Positions 49,041 through 57,919 of a stretch of 64,000 nucleotides of DNA are shown piece after piece. Source of the stretch: a candidate division KSB1 bacterium (GTDB taxonomy: Bacteria > Zhuqueibacterota > Zhuqueibacteria > JANLFK01 > Oleimicrobiaceae); the NCBI GenBank assembly GCA_024655945.1, contig JANLFK010000007.1:62001-126000 (forward strand), written 5' to 3'. The position numbers and the translations under genes are program-made. Under the pieces are notes generated by a model. It did not search any database. It was not told the origin of the DNA and was given only the letters and a program-made list of their open reading frames with translations. Each line of letters starts with the position of its first letter. The stretch's first letter is position 1.

Positions 49041-50348
49041 ATGAACCAGATTAGGGCCCTCTACTTTCTTTTGGCCTTCTGTGGCACTGTCACGCAAGGA
49101 CTATGGGTGGCCCCGCTGAACACGGAGGCCATTCTCATCCTGGACATCCCCCTGCTGCTGCTCTTTGTGCTTGGCCACAATCGGCGCCCGCTAAATCCGC
49201 AGATAAGGCGCATCATTCCGATGATGGTGGTTTTTCTCCTCTGGCCGGTGGTGGCCATACCGGGAGCAGTGGACAAGCAGGCTGCCGTGGCCAGCATGAT
49301 CACCAATGTGCGGGCGCTGTTCATCTGTCTGGCCGTGCTCCTTTTTGTGAACACGCGCAATGATATGGAGGCCCTCCTTGCAGGAGTCAGTGCCGGGCTG
49401 CTCTTTCAGGGAGCGGTCGCGGTATTGCAGTTCAGGTTTGGCTACGTGGGCTTGGGCTTTCTCGGCGAAGGGGGAAGGTCTTGGCGCGCCGGCGGCACCC
49501 TCGGCCACCCCAATGTGCTGGCCATGTATGCCATGATGCTCAGCCCCCTTGCCTACCGCATGGCAGCCTTCGGCCGGGGCAAGTACCGGTGGTTCTTCTT
49601 TGTGGCGTTTCTGGTCGGCGTGGCGGCGCTCTTTGCCTCGCAGGGACGCGCCTGCTGGCTCGGTTTTGCCGTCTCCATGATTCTTTTCTTCTTGTTGGAC
49701 GTGCGGAAAAAGCGCATCGTCTCGCGCCGGACCATCGCCGTCTGGGTGCTCCTTGCCGTGGTGGGGATCGCCGGCGGCTACAAGTACCGGACCATCCTCA
49801 CCTCGCGCTTCACCGGCGCCGAAGAGGAACTGGTCGGGCAAAAGACCTCGAGCCGAATGTACTTGGCCAAGGACGCGCTGCGCATTATTAGGCAACATCC
49901 GGCAGTGGGGGTGGGGTTGGAAAACTACAAGCTGCACGCGGGCGAGGAGATCATGGGCGACAAGTTCGTGCATTGCTCCTACTTGCTGGTGGCTGCGGAG
50001 GCGGGCGTTCCCGGGCTGCTGCTCTTCCTCCTCCTGCTGGGCATGATGCTCTCGTTTGCGTGGCGACTGGCAAGGTCGGCCGACCCCTTTGTGGCCAATG
50101 TCGGGACAGGGATCATGACGGCCATGGTCGGGCTCAGCGTCGCCTTGCTCCCTTCGCCCGACTACCGCATCGTCTGGGTGAAGAACCATGTGTGGCTGCT
50201 CTTTGGGATCAGTCTTGCATTGGGCAAGATCGCTTACGGGGATGAACGCCGCATGCGCCGCTTGTTGGCCATGCAGCTCCTGCGGAGCAAAGGTGAGGTT
50301 GGGAACCAACCTCCAGCTTTGGGTGGCCAAGGGGGAAGGCTTTGGTAA
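49041..50348 (+). CDS. O-antigen ligase / polymerase (Wzy_C family)
   Basis: 435 residues with about 11-12 helices and one large periplasmic loop between helices. Family features are GGTLGHPNVLAMYA, QGRACWLGFAVS and the loop HPAVGVGLENYKLHAG, with HCSYLLVAAEAGVPGLL beyond it. Proteins of this family either polymerise repeat units (Wzy) or ligate the glycan to a lipid or protein acceptor (WaaL, PglL/PilO). It is the only such gene seen here, so polymerase is a reasonable default. ATG 49041 is chosen; TTG 49026 is in frame upstream. No ribosome site is strong. Confidence 0.85.
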   Translation: MNQIRALYFLLAFCGTVTQGLWVAPLNTEAILILDIPLLLLFVLGHNRRPLNPQIRRIIPMMVVFLLWPVVAIPGAVDKQAAVASMITNVRALFICLAVLLFVNTRNDMEALLAGVSAGLLFQGAVAVLQFRFGYVGLGFLGEGGRSWRAGGTLGHPNVLAMYAMMLSPLAYRMAAFGRGKYRWFFFVAFLVGVAALFASQGRACWLGFAVSMILFFLLDVRKKRIVSRRTIAVWVLLAVVGIAGGYKYRTILTSRFTGAEEELVGQKTSSRMYLAKDALRIIRQHPAVGVGLENYKLHAGEEIMGDKFVHCSYLLVAAEAGVPGLLLFLLLLGMMLSFAWRLARSADPFVANVGTGIMTAMVGLSVALLPSPDYRIVWVKNHVWLLFGISLALGKIAYGDERRMRRLLAMQLLRSKGEVGNQPPALGGQGGRLW

Positions 50349-50396
50349 CCATGCCGGCACGGCAAGGCAACATATGGGAAGGAACGGAGACTAAGG

Positions 50397-52154
50397 ATGA
50401 GAATTCTCGGCATCTTTGACGACCACAACTGCGGGACCGCAATCATCGAGGACGGGAAGATTGTCTGTGCAATCGAGGAAGAGCGTCTGTCGCGTATCAA
50501 GTTGCACAACGGAAACTCCAAAGATGGCCCAATACGCCTGAGTCTGCGTGAGTGCCGGCGTCTGACCAATTCTGATCGTAGCAACATCGACCGCATCGCC
50601 GCAGCCATAGCCCCGCCGCGGGATCTGATGGCCTATGTGCTCAAAGACCTTCTGCGGCACAAGAACCCGCGCTGGCTGTTGGCCTCGTTGGTCAGCAAGT
50701 CGCTGCGCTGGGATCGGTACTTTCTCTTCTACCCCCATTTCTACAACGCGCGGCGCATCAAGAAGCTGAAGGGGCTGCTGCGCGAAGTGGGACTGGACGG
50801 CGTGCCCATCGACTTTATGGACCACCACACGGCCCACGCAGCCTCTGCCTACTACGCCTCTGGTCGCACGCGGGCGCTCATCGTCACCTTAGACGGGCAG
50901 GGCGACGGCCTTTGCGGTAAGGTGTACTTGGGCGAAAAGGGCCGGTTGCGCCTTCTGAAAGAGGTGCCCAGCTATCACTCCATCGGTCTGTTTTACAACT
51001 TCATAACCTGGCTCTTGGGCTTCAAGCCCATGCGCCACGAGGGCAAAATTACTGGCTTGGCGGCTCATGGCACCTACGAGACGACCAAGCACATATTCGA
51101 ACAGCTGTTCGCGCTCAACGACAACGAGTTCCGCTACCTGCTGGCCGAACGCCTCTACCAGCACGCGTATCCTCACCGCAGCAACTACGTCAAGTTCAAA
51201 AAGGCGGTGCCGCCGGAACTGCTGACTTACCCGCCGGAACAGATCGCGGCAGGGGTGCAAGGCATAAGCGAGCGCCTGGTCAGCCAGTACGTGGATGCTG
51301 TTCTGCAAGAGACGGGCCCCATCGATGTCTGCCTGGCAGGCGGGGTGTTTGCCAACGTGCGCATCAACCAAAAAGTGGCCGAGCTCCCCAATGCCCAGTC
51401 GGTGTTCATCTTCCCGGCAATGGGTGACGGAGGTCTGTGCGCCGGTGCCGCGCTGTACTCGTACTACCAACACCTTGGCTTTCCCGAGCTGGACAACATT
51501 CCCCAGCTTCAGGACGTCTACCTTGGGCCGGAGTTCACCGAGGAACAGATCCTGGCCGAGATCAAGAAGGCGGGACTGAAGTACACGTTCCACGAAGACA
51601 TCGAGTCGGTGGTTGCCGATCTCTTGGCGCAAGGAAAGGTGGTGGCGCGCTTCAACGGCAGGATGGAATACGGGCCGCGCGCCCTGGGCAATCGCTCAAT
51701 CCTGTATCAGGCCACCGATCCAACGGTGAACGACTGGCTCAACCATCGCCTGCGGCGGACGGAGTTCATGCCCTTCGCGCCGGCGACACTTGCCGAGGAA
51801 GCCCACTTGTGTTACCGGAACGTAGGGCGTAATGACTTTCCCGCCAAGTTCATGACGATTACTTTCGACTGCACCAGCGAGATGAAGCGCAAGTGCCCCG
51901 CGGTTGTGCACGTGGACAACACCGCCCGCCCGCAGCTGGTGGATGAGAAGACCAATCCCAGCTTCTACAGGATCATCAAGGAGTACTACCGCAGGACAGG
52001 GTTGAATTCGATTATCAACACCAGCTTCAACATGCACGAGGAGCCCATCGTCTGTTCGCCTTACGATGCCATTCGCGCGTTCCAGTTAGGCCACCTCGAC
52101 TACCTGGCGATGGCGCGCTTCTTGGTGCACTCCGACAAGGAGGCCAATGGGTAG
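50397..52154 (+). CDS. NodU/CmcH-family O-carbamoyltransferase (second copy)
   Basis: 585 residues. The Kae1-like domain opens ILGIFDDHNCGTAII and has DHHTAHAASAYY and TLDGQGDG; the YrdC-like domain has FNGRMEYGPRALGNRSIL and NTSFNMHEEPIV. It is well diverged from the copy at 15369, so the two probably carbamoylate different positions or sugars. No SxtJ-like partner follows this one. A GGAAGGAACGGAGAC purine-rich site precedes ATG 50397. The stop overlaps the flippase start by 8 nt. Confidence 0.9.
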   Translation: MRILGIFDDHNCGTAIIEDGKIVCAIEEERLSRIKLHNGNSKDGPIRLSLRECRRLTNSDRSNIDRIAAAIAPPRDLMAYVLKDLLRHKNPRWLLASLVSKSLRWDRYFLFYPHFYNARRIKKLKGLLREVGLDGVPIDFMDHHTAHAASAYYASGRTRALIVTLDGQGDGLCGKVYLGEKGRLRLLKEVPSYHSIGLFYNFITWLLGFKPMRHEGKITGLAAHGTYETTKHIFEQLFALNDNEFRYLLAERLYQHAYPHRSNYVKFKKAVPPELLTYPPEQIAAGVQGISERLVSQYVDAVLQETGPIDVCLAGGVFANVRINQKVAELPNAQSVFIFPAMGDGGLCAGAALYSYYQHLGFPELDNIPQLQDVYLGPEFTEEQILAEIKKAGLKYTFHEDIESVVADLLAQGKVVARFNGRMEYGPRALGNRSILYQATDPTVNDWLNHRLRRTEFMPFAPATLAEEAHLCYRNVGRNDFPAKFMTITFDCTSEMKRKCPAVVHVDNTARPQLVDEKTNPSFYRIIKEYYRRTGLNSIINTSFNMHEEPIVCSPYDAIRAFQLGHLDYLAMARFLVHSDKEANG

Positions 52155-53583
52155 CCTCAAGCGCAACACGCTGTTTGTCACCATTGGTCAGGCGGTGCGA
52201 CTTGTCCTGGCGGTGGTGCTGTACGCCTATGCCTGCCGTTTTCTGGGCGACAAGGACTTTGGCAGGTACGCCTTGGCGACCACGGTGATGTTCTTCGTGC
52301 TCCTGGTCGACGATTTTGGCATCAACACCTGGATTGTGCGCGAGGTGGCCCGCCAGAGGAGCGCCGGGCAGCGTCTGTTTGGCGTAGCCAGCGGCATGAA
52401 GGTGGCCTTCATTCCGCTGGCCGTGCTCTTGGTGATAGTGGTTGGGCTGGTCATGGGTTACGACCGGCGTACCGTCACGGCTATCAGCATCGTCGCCGGC
52501 TATGGGGTGTTGTCGTCTTTTTCCGCCATGTGCTGCTCCATGTTTCGTGCCCATGAGCAGATGCAGTTCGATGCCCTGCTCAACATCGTGGAGAAAGGGG
52601 TGATCTTTGCCATCGGCCTGTTAGCCCTGAAGCGCGGCTTCGGTCTCTATGGGCTGTCGTGGGCCTTTGTGGTGGGCGGAATGGTGAGCCTCATTCTCGG
52701 CTTAGCAATCCTGCGCCGCAAGTTCTTTGTCCCCAGGCTTTGCTTCGACTATGAGGAGTCCACGCGCATCTTTCGTGGAGCAGTGGTGTTTGGACTGTCG
52801 GTTTTCCTCACTACCCTGTACAATCGGGTGGACATGGTCATGCTCTCCCTGATGAAGCCGCCCGAGGTATGGGGGTGGTATGCCGCCGCGCACCGGTTGC
52901 TGAACTTCACCAACCAGGTGCCGCTGGTGTTCATGATTGCCCTTTTCCCGCGCCTTTCCCACGAGAGCGTGGCCTCCAAGGACGAGCTGTCGCGCATCTT
53001 TGCCAAGGGGTTCAAGTACATACTGGTCCTGGCTTTGCCAATAGTGGCAGGCGTGCTCCTGCTTGCCGACAAGATCATCTACTTCTTCAGTGGTCCAGGG
53101 TTCGGGAACGCCATCCCTGCGCTGCAAGTGCTGGCCGTGGACGCGGGGCTTGTCTTTCCGAACATGCTGCTTGCCGGACTCTTCGGCGCCAGCAACCATC
53201 AGAACCGCCTGCTGGCTGTACAGACGGTGGGCTTGATCGCTAACGCCTCGTTCAATTACCTGCTCATCCCGCGCTTTGCCCATGTGGGCGCTGCCTATGC
53301 GACGGTGGGCACCGAGGCCTTGGTGTTGGTGGCGTGCCTTGCGTTCGCTTGCCGAAGGATTGTGGTGCTGCGCGGTTTCGCTTATCTGCCCAAGGCTCTT
53401 GGAGCCACAGCGGTCATGATGGCAGCGGTGTGGGCGCTGCGTGGCCAGCATGTTCTGGTCGCCGGGGCTGCGGGTGCCGTCGTCTACGGCGCGCTGCTCT
53501 TGGCCACACGCGCGGTGCAGGTGGAAGAGGTGCTGGGCCTGTTCAGACGGGGTGCCCGTCCTGCGGTTACCACCGAGCCCTGA
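52147..53583 (+). CDS. wzx: Wzx-type polysaccharide flippase (MOP superfamily)
   Basis: 478 residues with about 12-14 helices and the N-terminal LFVTIGQAVRLVLAVVLYAYACRFLG layout split over helices 1-2. Further MOP/PST features are GRYALATTVMFF, DFGINTWIVREVAR and the central YNRVDMVMLSLM after a short cytoplasmic loop. It should translocate the undecaprenyl-linked repeat unit to the periplasm for polymerisation by the ligase/polymerase at 49041. The ATG overlaps the carbamoyltransferase stop, consistent with carbamoylation of the repeat before flipping. Confidence 0.88.
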   Translation: MGSLKRNTLFVTIGQAVRLVLAVVLYAYACRFLGDKDFGRYALATTVMFFVLLVDDFGINTWIVREVARQRSAGQRLFGVASGMKVAFIPLAVLLVIVVGLVMGYDRRTVTAISIVAGYGVLSSFSAMCCSMFRAHEQMQFDALLNIVEKGVIFAIGLLALKRGFGLYGLSWAFVVGGMVSLILGLAILRRKFFVPRLCFDYEESTRIFRGAVVFGLSVFLTTLYNRVDMVMLSLMKPPEVWGWYAAAHRLLNFTNQVPLVFMIALFPRLSHESVASKDELSRIFAKGFKYILVLALPIVAGVLLLADKIIYFFSGPGFGNAIPALQVLAVDAGLVFPNMLLAGLFGASNHQNRLLAVQTVGLIANASFNYLLIPRFAHVGAAYATVGTEALVLVACLAFACRRIVVLRGFAYLPKALGATAVMMAAVWALRGQHVLVAGAAGAVVYGALLLATRAVQVEEVLGLFRRGARPAVTTEP

Positions 53584-53593
53584 CGAGGTAGAC

Positions 53594-54790
53594 ATGCGCA
53601 TCCTCTACTTGAACTACCTGTACGACTTGAAAGGCTGCTCCTTGGGCTCGGCGGTCAAGCCGATGGAGCTCTTCCGGGCAATGGATGCCATGGGGCACCG
53701 CGTGCTCATGTGCTGGATGAAGAAGCAACCGTCAATGCCGGGCGGCGGGCCGCTCACCACCAAGGCAAGGCTCAAAAAGTGGCTGCGCCGCTACCTGGCC
53801 GACGTGAAGCAGCTCCTACTGAACGTCCCTTACCTGCTCCGGGCGCTGCGGCATGCGCAACGTTTCCGCCCGGACCTCATCGTGAGCCGCCTGGAGCGGG
53901 GACTGTTTTGCGACCTTGTGCTGGCCAGGCTGAAGGGACTACCGTTCGTCGTAGAGGGTGACTGTCCCGGCGTGTACGAAGCCGCCCAGTTTCAGAAGGA
54001 CTACATCCAGTATCGGTTGCTGAGTCGCTTCATCGAGTGGCTGAACGTGCGCCAGGCCGACGCGGTGATTGTCGTCTCCGAGCAGCTGCGTTCCTATTTT
54101 GCACGCAGTGGTGTGTCCCCAGCGCGCTTGCATGTCGTGAGCAACGGGGCCGATCCGCAAAGCTTCTCACCACAGGTGTCTGGAGCTCGCGTGCGACAGC
54201 GCTACGCCCTGACTGGCGAGTCGGTGGTGGGGTTCATCGGTTCGTTCAGCACCTGGCACGGGATCGAGAACCTCGCCGAACTGATGAGCAGGCTCCAGGC
54301 GAGAGCGCCGGCGGTGAAATTCCTGTTGGTAGGAACCGGCGGCAGGTGGAAGGGCTGGCTGGAGCGATATGTGGCCGAGCACGGCCTTGCCGGGTCAGTG
54401 ATTTTCGCCGGCTACGTGGACTACCAGGAGATGCCCGAATACTTGGCGGCCATGGATGTGGTGGTGGCGCCTTATCCACAGCTCCCCTTCTTCTACTACT
54501 CGCCGGTCAAAATCTACGAGTACATGGCCGCTGGCAAGCCGGTGGTGAGCACGGCCATCGGGCAGATTGCCGAGGTCATCCAGGATGGGGTGACTGGTTT
54601 TCTCTGCCCGCCCGACGAGCTCGACTGCCTGGTGCAGAAGATCGCGCTCCTGGTGGGCAATCCCCTGCTCCGCAGGCGCATGGGGCAGGCTGCCAGGCAG
54701 GCCATCCTGGAGCAGCACACCTGGATGCATAAGGCTCAGGCTTGGGCAAAAGTCTGCGCACAGATAGCGGAAGGAGCGCGCGGCCGATGA
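53594..54790 (+). CDS. GT4-family glycosyltransferase
   Basis: 398 residues, GT-B fold. N-terminal half: ILYLNYLYDLKGCSLGS and PDLIVSRLERGLFCDLVLA. C-terminal donor half: VGFIGSFSTWHGIENL, LLVGTGGRW and SPVKIYEYMAAGKPVVST, the SPxKxYEYMAxGKPVV form of the GT4 donor site. ATG 53594 has GAGGTAGAC directly upstream; a longer frame from 53441 lies inside the flippase gene. It overlaps the next GT4 by 4 bp. Confidence 0.88.
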   Translation: MRILYLNYLYDLKGCSLGSAVKPMELFRAMDAMGHRVLMCWMKKQPSMPGGGPLTTKARLKKWLRRYLADVKQLLLNVPYLLRALRHAQRFRPDLIVSRLERGLFCDLVLARLKGLPFVVEGDCPGVYEAAQFQKDYIQYRLLSRFIEWLNVRQADAVIVVSEQLRSYFARSGVSPARLHVVSNGADPQSFSPQVSGARVRQRYALTGESVVGFIGSFSTWHGIENLAELMSRLQARAPAVKFLLVGTGGRWKGWLERYVAEHGLAGSVIFAGYVDYQEMPEYLAAMDVVVAPYPQLPFFYYSPVKIYEYMAAGKPVVSTAIGQIAEVIQDGVTGFLCPPDELDCLVQKIALLVGNPLLRRRMGQAARQAILEQHTWMHKAQAWAKVCAQIAEGARGR

Positions 54791-56022
54791 GAGTGCTCAT
54801 GGTGCACAAGTTCTACTTCATCGAGGGGGGCGCAGAGCGCTACCTGTTCAACATCTCTGGCCTCCTGAGCCGGCATGGCATCGAGGTGATCCCCTTTGCC
54901 ATGCATCACCCGCGCAACGCCCCTACGCCCTATGCGCGCTACTTCATAAGTCATTTCGACCCTGACCGTATTTTGGGCCGCATGACGCTCCGCCAAGGGC
55001 TGCGGAGCGTTGGCAGAGTCATCTACAGCCTCGAGGCACGGCGCAACATCGAGAGGCTCATTGACGACACTTCTCCGGATATTGCGCACGTGCATGGCGT
55101 CTACCACCACCTCTCGCCGTCGGTCCTTCTTGCCCTGAAGCGCCGCGGCATTCCAGTGGTGTTCACCTTGCACGAGTACAAGATCCTCTGTCCGAGCTAC
55201 CTGTTCCTGAACAGACGGGGCGAGATCTGCGAGCTGTGCCAGGGTAAAGAGTTCTGGCACCCCATCAAAGAGCGTTGCCTGAAGGGCTCGCTGGCGGCCA
55301 GTGTTCTGGTGAGCGTCGAGGCCTATGTGCATCGCTTCCTTCGTACCTATCGGCGGACGGTAGACCTTTACCTCTCGCCGAGCCGCTTCTTGCGGGACAA
55401 GATGATTCAATACGGCTTTCCACCGGACAAGGTGATCTGGTTGCCATACACCATCCCGATTGACGAATACGTCCCATCCTACCAGGCGGGCAGCTACTTC
55501 ACCTATGTTGGGCGACTTTCCAGGGAAAAAGGTGTCGAGCTCCTGGTGGAGGCCATGGAGGATATCCCCGAGGCGGAGCTGTACGTGTGTGGCACGGGCA
55601 GGTTGGAGGAGCCGCTCAAGCGTTTCGTCGCGGCCCGCGGCCTGCGCAACGTACGCTTCCTTGGTCACTTGGCAAGCGAACAACTCCGGGCGGTGATGCG
55701 CGGCAGTATGTTCACCGTGGTACCTTCCATAGTCTACGACAACTCACCGCTGGCCGTTTACGAGTCCTTTGCCTTGGGCAAACCGGTGGTGGGCGCGCAC
55801 ATCGGCGGCATACCGGAACTCATCGAACCGGGCCAGGACGGGGTGCTCTTCGAGCCCAACAATCGGGGCGACATGGTCAGAGCGATCCGGGCGCTGTTGG
55901 CCGAGCGGTCGAAGTTAGAGGCGATGGGCCGCAAGGCGCGCGCCAAGGCGGAGCGCTGGTTCGCGCCGGAGGAGCACCTCCGCCGCCTCATGGTCGTGTA
56001 CCGCCAGGTGGGCGGGGCGTGA
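54787..56022 (+). CDS. GT4-family glycosyltransferase
   Basis: 411 residues. The N-terminus VLMVHKFYFIEGGAERYLF and the segment FTLHEYKILCPSYLFL with a Cys-containing insertion (EICELCQGK) are typical of one GT4 branch found in O-antigen loci. The donor site has YVGRLSREKGVELLV and YDNSPLAVYESFALGKPVVG, with Asp at the usual first Glu position. ATG 54787 sits in the ATGA overlap with the preceding stop. Cytoplasmic, acting on lipid-linked acceptor. Confidence 0.88.
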   Translation: MRVLMVHKFYFIEGGAERYLFNISGLLSRHGIEVIPFAMHHPRNAPTPYARYFISHFDPDRILGRMTLRQGLRSVGRVIYSLEARRNIERLIDDTSPDIAHVHGVYHHLSPSVLLALKRRGIPVVFTLHEYKILCPSYLFLNRRGEICELCQGKEFWHPIKERCLKGSLAASVLVSVEAYVHRFLRTYRRTVDLYLSPSRFLRDKMIQYGFPPDKVIWLPYTIPIDEYVPSYQAGSYFTYVGRLSREKGVELLVEAMEDIPEAELYVCGTGRLEEPLKRFVAARGLRNVRFLGHLASEQLRAVMRGSMFTVVPSIVYDNSPLAVYESFALGKPVVGAHIGGIPELIEPGQDGVLFEPNNRGDMVRAIRALLAERSKLEAMGRKARAKAERWFAPEEHLRRLMVVYRQVGGA

Positions 56023-56041
56023 GGATGAGGGAGCGAGGAGC

Positions 56042-57232
56042 GTGACCAAGCAAAAGAAACGCCTGCTCCACGTGGTGCACGGTTTAGGGCGGGCAGGAGG
56101 CGAGCGGAAACTCTGGGAGCTGCTCAGCCGGCTGGACAGGGAGCGCTATGAGATTGCCATTTGTGCCGTGGGCAAGTCGGGCCTCATGGAGCAGGAGTTC
56201 CGCAGCCTCGGCCATCTGCTATATATCTTCCCCAGGCGCTGCCGGTACGACCTCACGCTGCCCTTTGCCGTGGCGCGGTTGGTGCGCACCTTTCGCCCGG
56301 ACTTGGTCCAGACCACGCTGTTCTTTGCAGACATCATCGGGGCGATGGCCAGCTGTCTTGCGCGCCCCAAGGCGCTGGTCTCCTGGGAGGTGATTACCCA
56401 CCCTCTCAATTTGCGTCGGGAGCTCATGTACTGGGCGTTGCGCAACCGGTTCGATATGGTGGTTACCGTGTCCGACTCAATCCAAAAGTTCGTCGTGGAC
56501 AAGCGGCACCAGAACCCTCGGGCGATAACCACCATTCACTACGGCGTGGACCTCAGGAACTATGCGCCCCGTCCGAAAACGGGAAGCTTGGCGCGCGAGA
56601 TCGGGGCGCCTGGCGCCACCATATTCGGCACAGTTGCTCATTTCCGCAAACAGAAGGGACACCTGTACCTTGTAGAGGCAGTGCAGCAAGTGGTCGCCGA
56701 GTACCCCGAGGCCCACTTTGTGCTGGTGGGCGTGGGCCGCGAAGAGCCTAGAGTGCGGGAGCGCGTGGCCCAGTTGGGCCTGGAGCGTCACGTACACTTC
56801 CTCGGCCTGCGGGAGGACGTCCACGAGCTGCTCAACGAGTTTGACGTGTTCGTGCTCCCCTCACTGTGGGAAGGGTTTCCCAACGTCATTTTGGAAGCGA
56901 TGGCGTGTGCCAAGCCGGTGGTGGCTACCGCGGTGGAGGGGACGGTGGAGCTGGTCGTCCACGGACAGACGGGCCTGTTGGCCGCGCCGGCCGACGCCCA
57001 GAGCTTAGCATCCGCCCTGCTCAACATGCTGGCCGACCGCGAGCTGATGGCCAGGTCCGGCCAGGCCGGACGGAGGCGGGTGGAAGAGCACTTTACGGTG
57101 GAGCATCAGGTGGCGGCCTTCGAGCGGCTGTACGACGCTCTGATCGACGGCAGGTCGGAGCAAGTGCCCATAGGCGCGAGAACCCGTAGCGCGTTGGCTC
57201 CGGCGGCGCATTCGCACCTGTGCGGGGCCTGA
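56042..57232 (+). CDS. GT4-family glycosyltransferase
   Basis: 396 residues. The N-terminus LLHVVHGLGRAGGERKLW and the donor site WEGFPNVILEAMACAKPVVAT with the E-x7-E motif place it firmly in GT4. GTG 56042 begins shortly after GGGAGCGAGGAG. It is the third consecutive GT4 after the flippase, so this part of the locus probably builds three linkages of the repeat unit. Its 3' end lies 8 nt before the GNAT start at ATG 57241. Confidence 0.88.
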   Translation: MTKQKKRLLHVVHGLGRAGGERKLWELLSRLDRERYEIAICAVGKSGLMEQEFRSLGHLLYIFPRRCRYDLTLPFAVARLVRTFRPDLVQTTLFFADIIGAMASCLARPKALVSWEVITHPLNLRRELMYWALRNRFDMVVTVSDSIQKFVVDKRHQNPRAITTIHYGVDLRNYAPRPKTGSLAREIGAPGATIFGTVAHFRKQKGHLYLVEAVQQVVAEYPEAHFVLVGVGREEPRVRERVAQLGLERHVHFLGLREDVHELLNEFDVFVLPSLWEGFPNVILEAMACAKPVVATAVEGTVELVVHGQTGLLAAPADAQSLASALLNMLADRELMARSGQAGRRRVEEHFTVEHQVAAFERLYDALIDGRSEQVPIGARTRSALAPAAHSHLCGA

Positions 57233-57240
57233 GGCGAGCC

Positions 57241-57918
57241 ATGTGGAAGCTGCGGCTCAACAAGGTGGTGCATGAGTTCCAGGTCGGCGGCGTGCCCGCA
57301 GTGGCGCACCACGTCGGAAAGCGGCTGGTGCGCAGGAATACCTTTTTGGTCTTTGTCACCGACCTGGGCACTGCTCGGCCGACATATGCTTGTCCGGAGG
57401 GCTATACCCTTCGCCTGTTGCCACCCGACAAAGCAGAAGTCGACCGGCTGGTGGCCTTCTGGTTGGCCTCCTACGCCGAGAACTATCCGCTCTTTTACAA
57501 CGAACAACTGGTGCGGCAACTGCTTGAGGCGCGTTTTGCTGCGGAGGAGCTCTGCTTTGTCGCCGAGCACCGGGATGACATTGCTCATTTTCATTGGGTG
57601 AGCAGGTTCGGCCGCTGTGCGTTTAACCAGGAGGAGCCGCTCAAGTTCCTGCCCCTTCGTCCAGGCATCGATGCCTATGGCTACAATGTCTTCACCCACC
57701 CTGAGCACCGCGGCAAAGGGCTGATGCTGGCGACCTACTCATTTCTTGGGGACTGGTTACGGGAGCACGGCCACGAGCGGCTGTGGAGCTGCGTGGGCAC
57801 CAAGAACGCCGCCTCGATCAAACTGCACCACAAGGTGGCCACGCACGTGAGCACGCTTCACGTGACGCGCTATCTGGTGTTCGATCGGGCGCGGCTCGCG
57901 CCGGTGGCGGGGGGCTGA
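57241..57918 (+). CDS. GNAT-family N-acyltransferase-like protein
   Basis: 225 residues. The first 80 residues have no recognised motif. The C-terminal half carries GNAT features: YGYNVFTHPEHRGKGLM (the R/Q-x-x-G-x-G/A acetyl-CoA motif in HRGKGL) and NAASIKLHHKV, the motif B position. ATG 57241 has GAGG 6 nt upstream; GTG 57220 is an upstream in-frame option overlapping the GT4 gene. With the next three genes it forms a compact cassette (GNAT, ATP-grasp, GINT1-like, DUF362). The acceptor is unknown; an amino-sugar or aminoacylated product of the ATP-grasp enzyme is conceivable. Confidence 0.7.
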   Translation: MWKLRLNKVVHEFQVGGVPAVAHHVGKRLVRRNTFLVFVTDLGTARPTYACPEGYTLRLLPPDKAEVDRLVAFWLASYAENYPLFYNEQLVRQLLEARFAAEELCFVAEHRDDIAHFHWVSRFGRCAFNQEEPLKFLPLRPGIDAYGYNVFTHPEHRGKGLMLATYSFLGDWLREHGHERLWSCVGTKNAASIKLHHKVATHVSTLHVTRYLVFDRARLAPVAGG

Positions 57919-57919
57919 C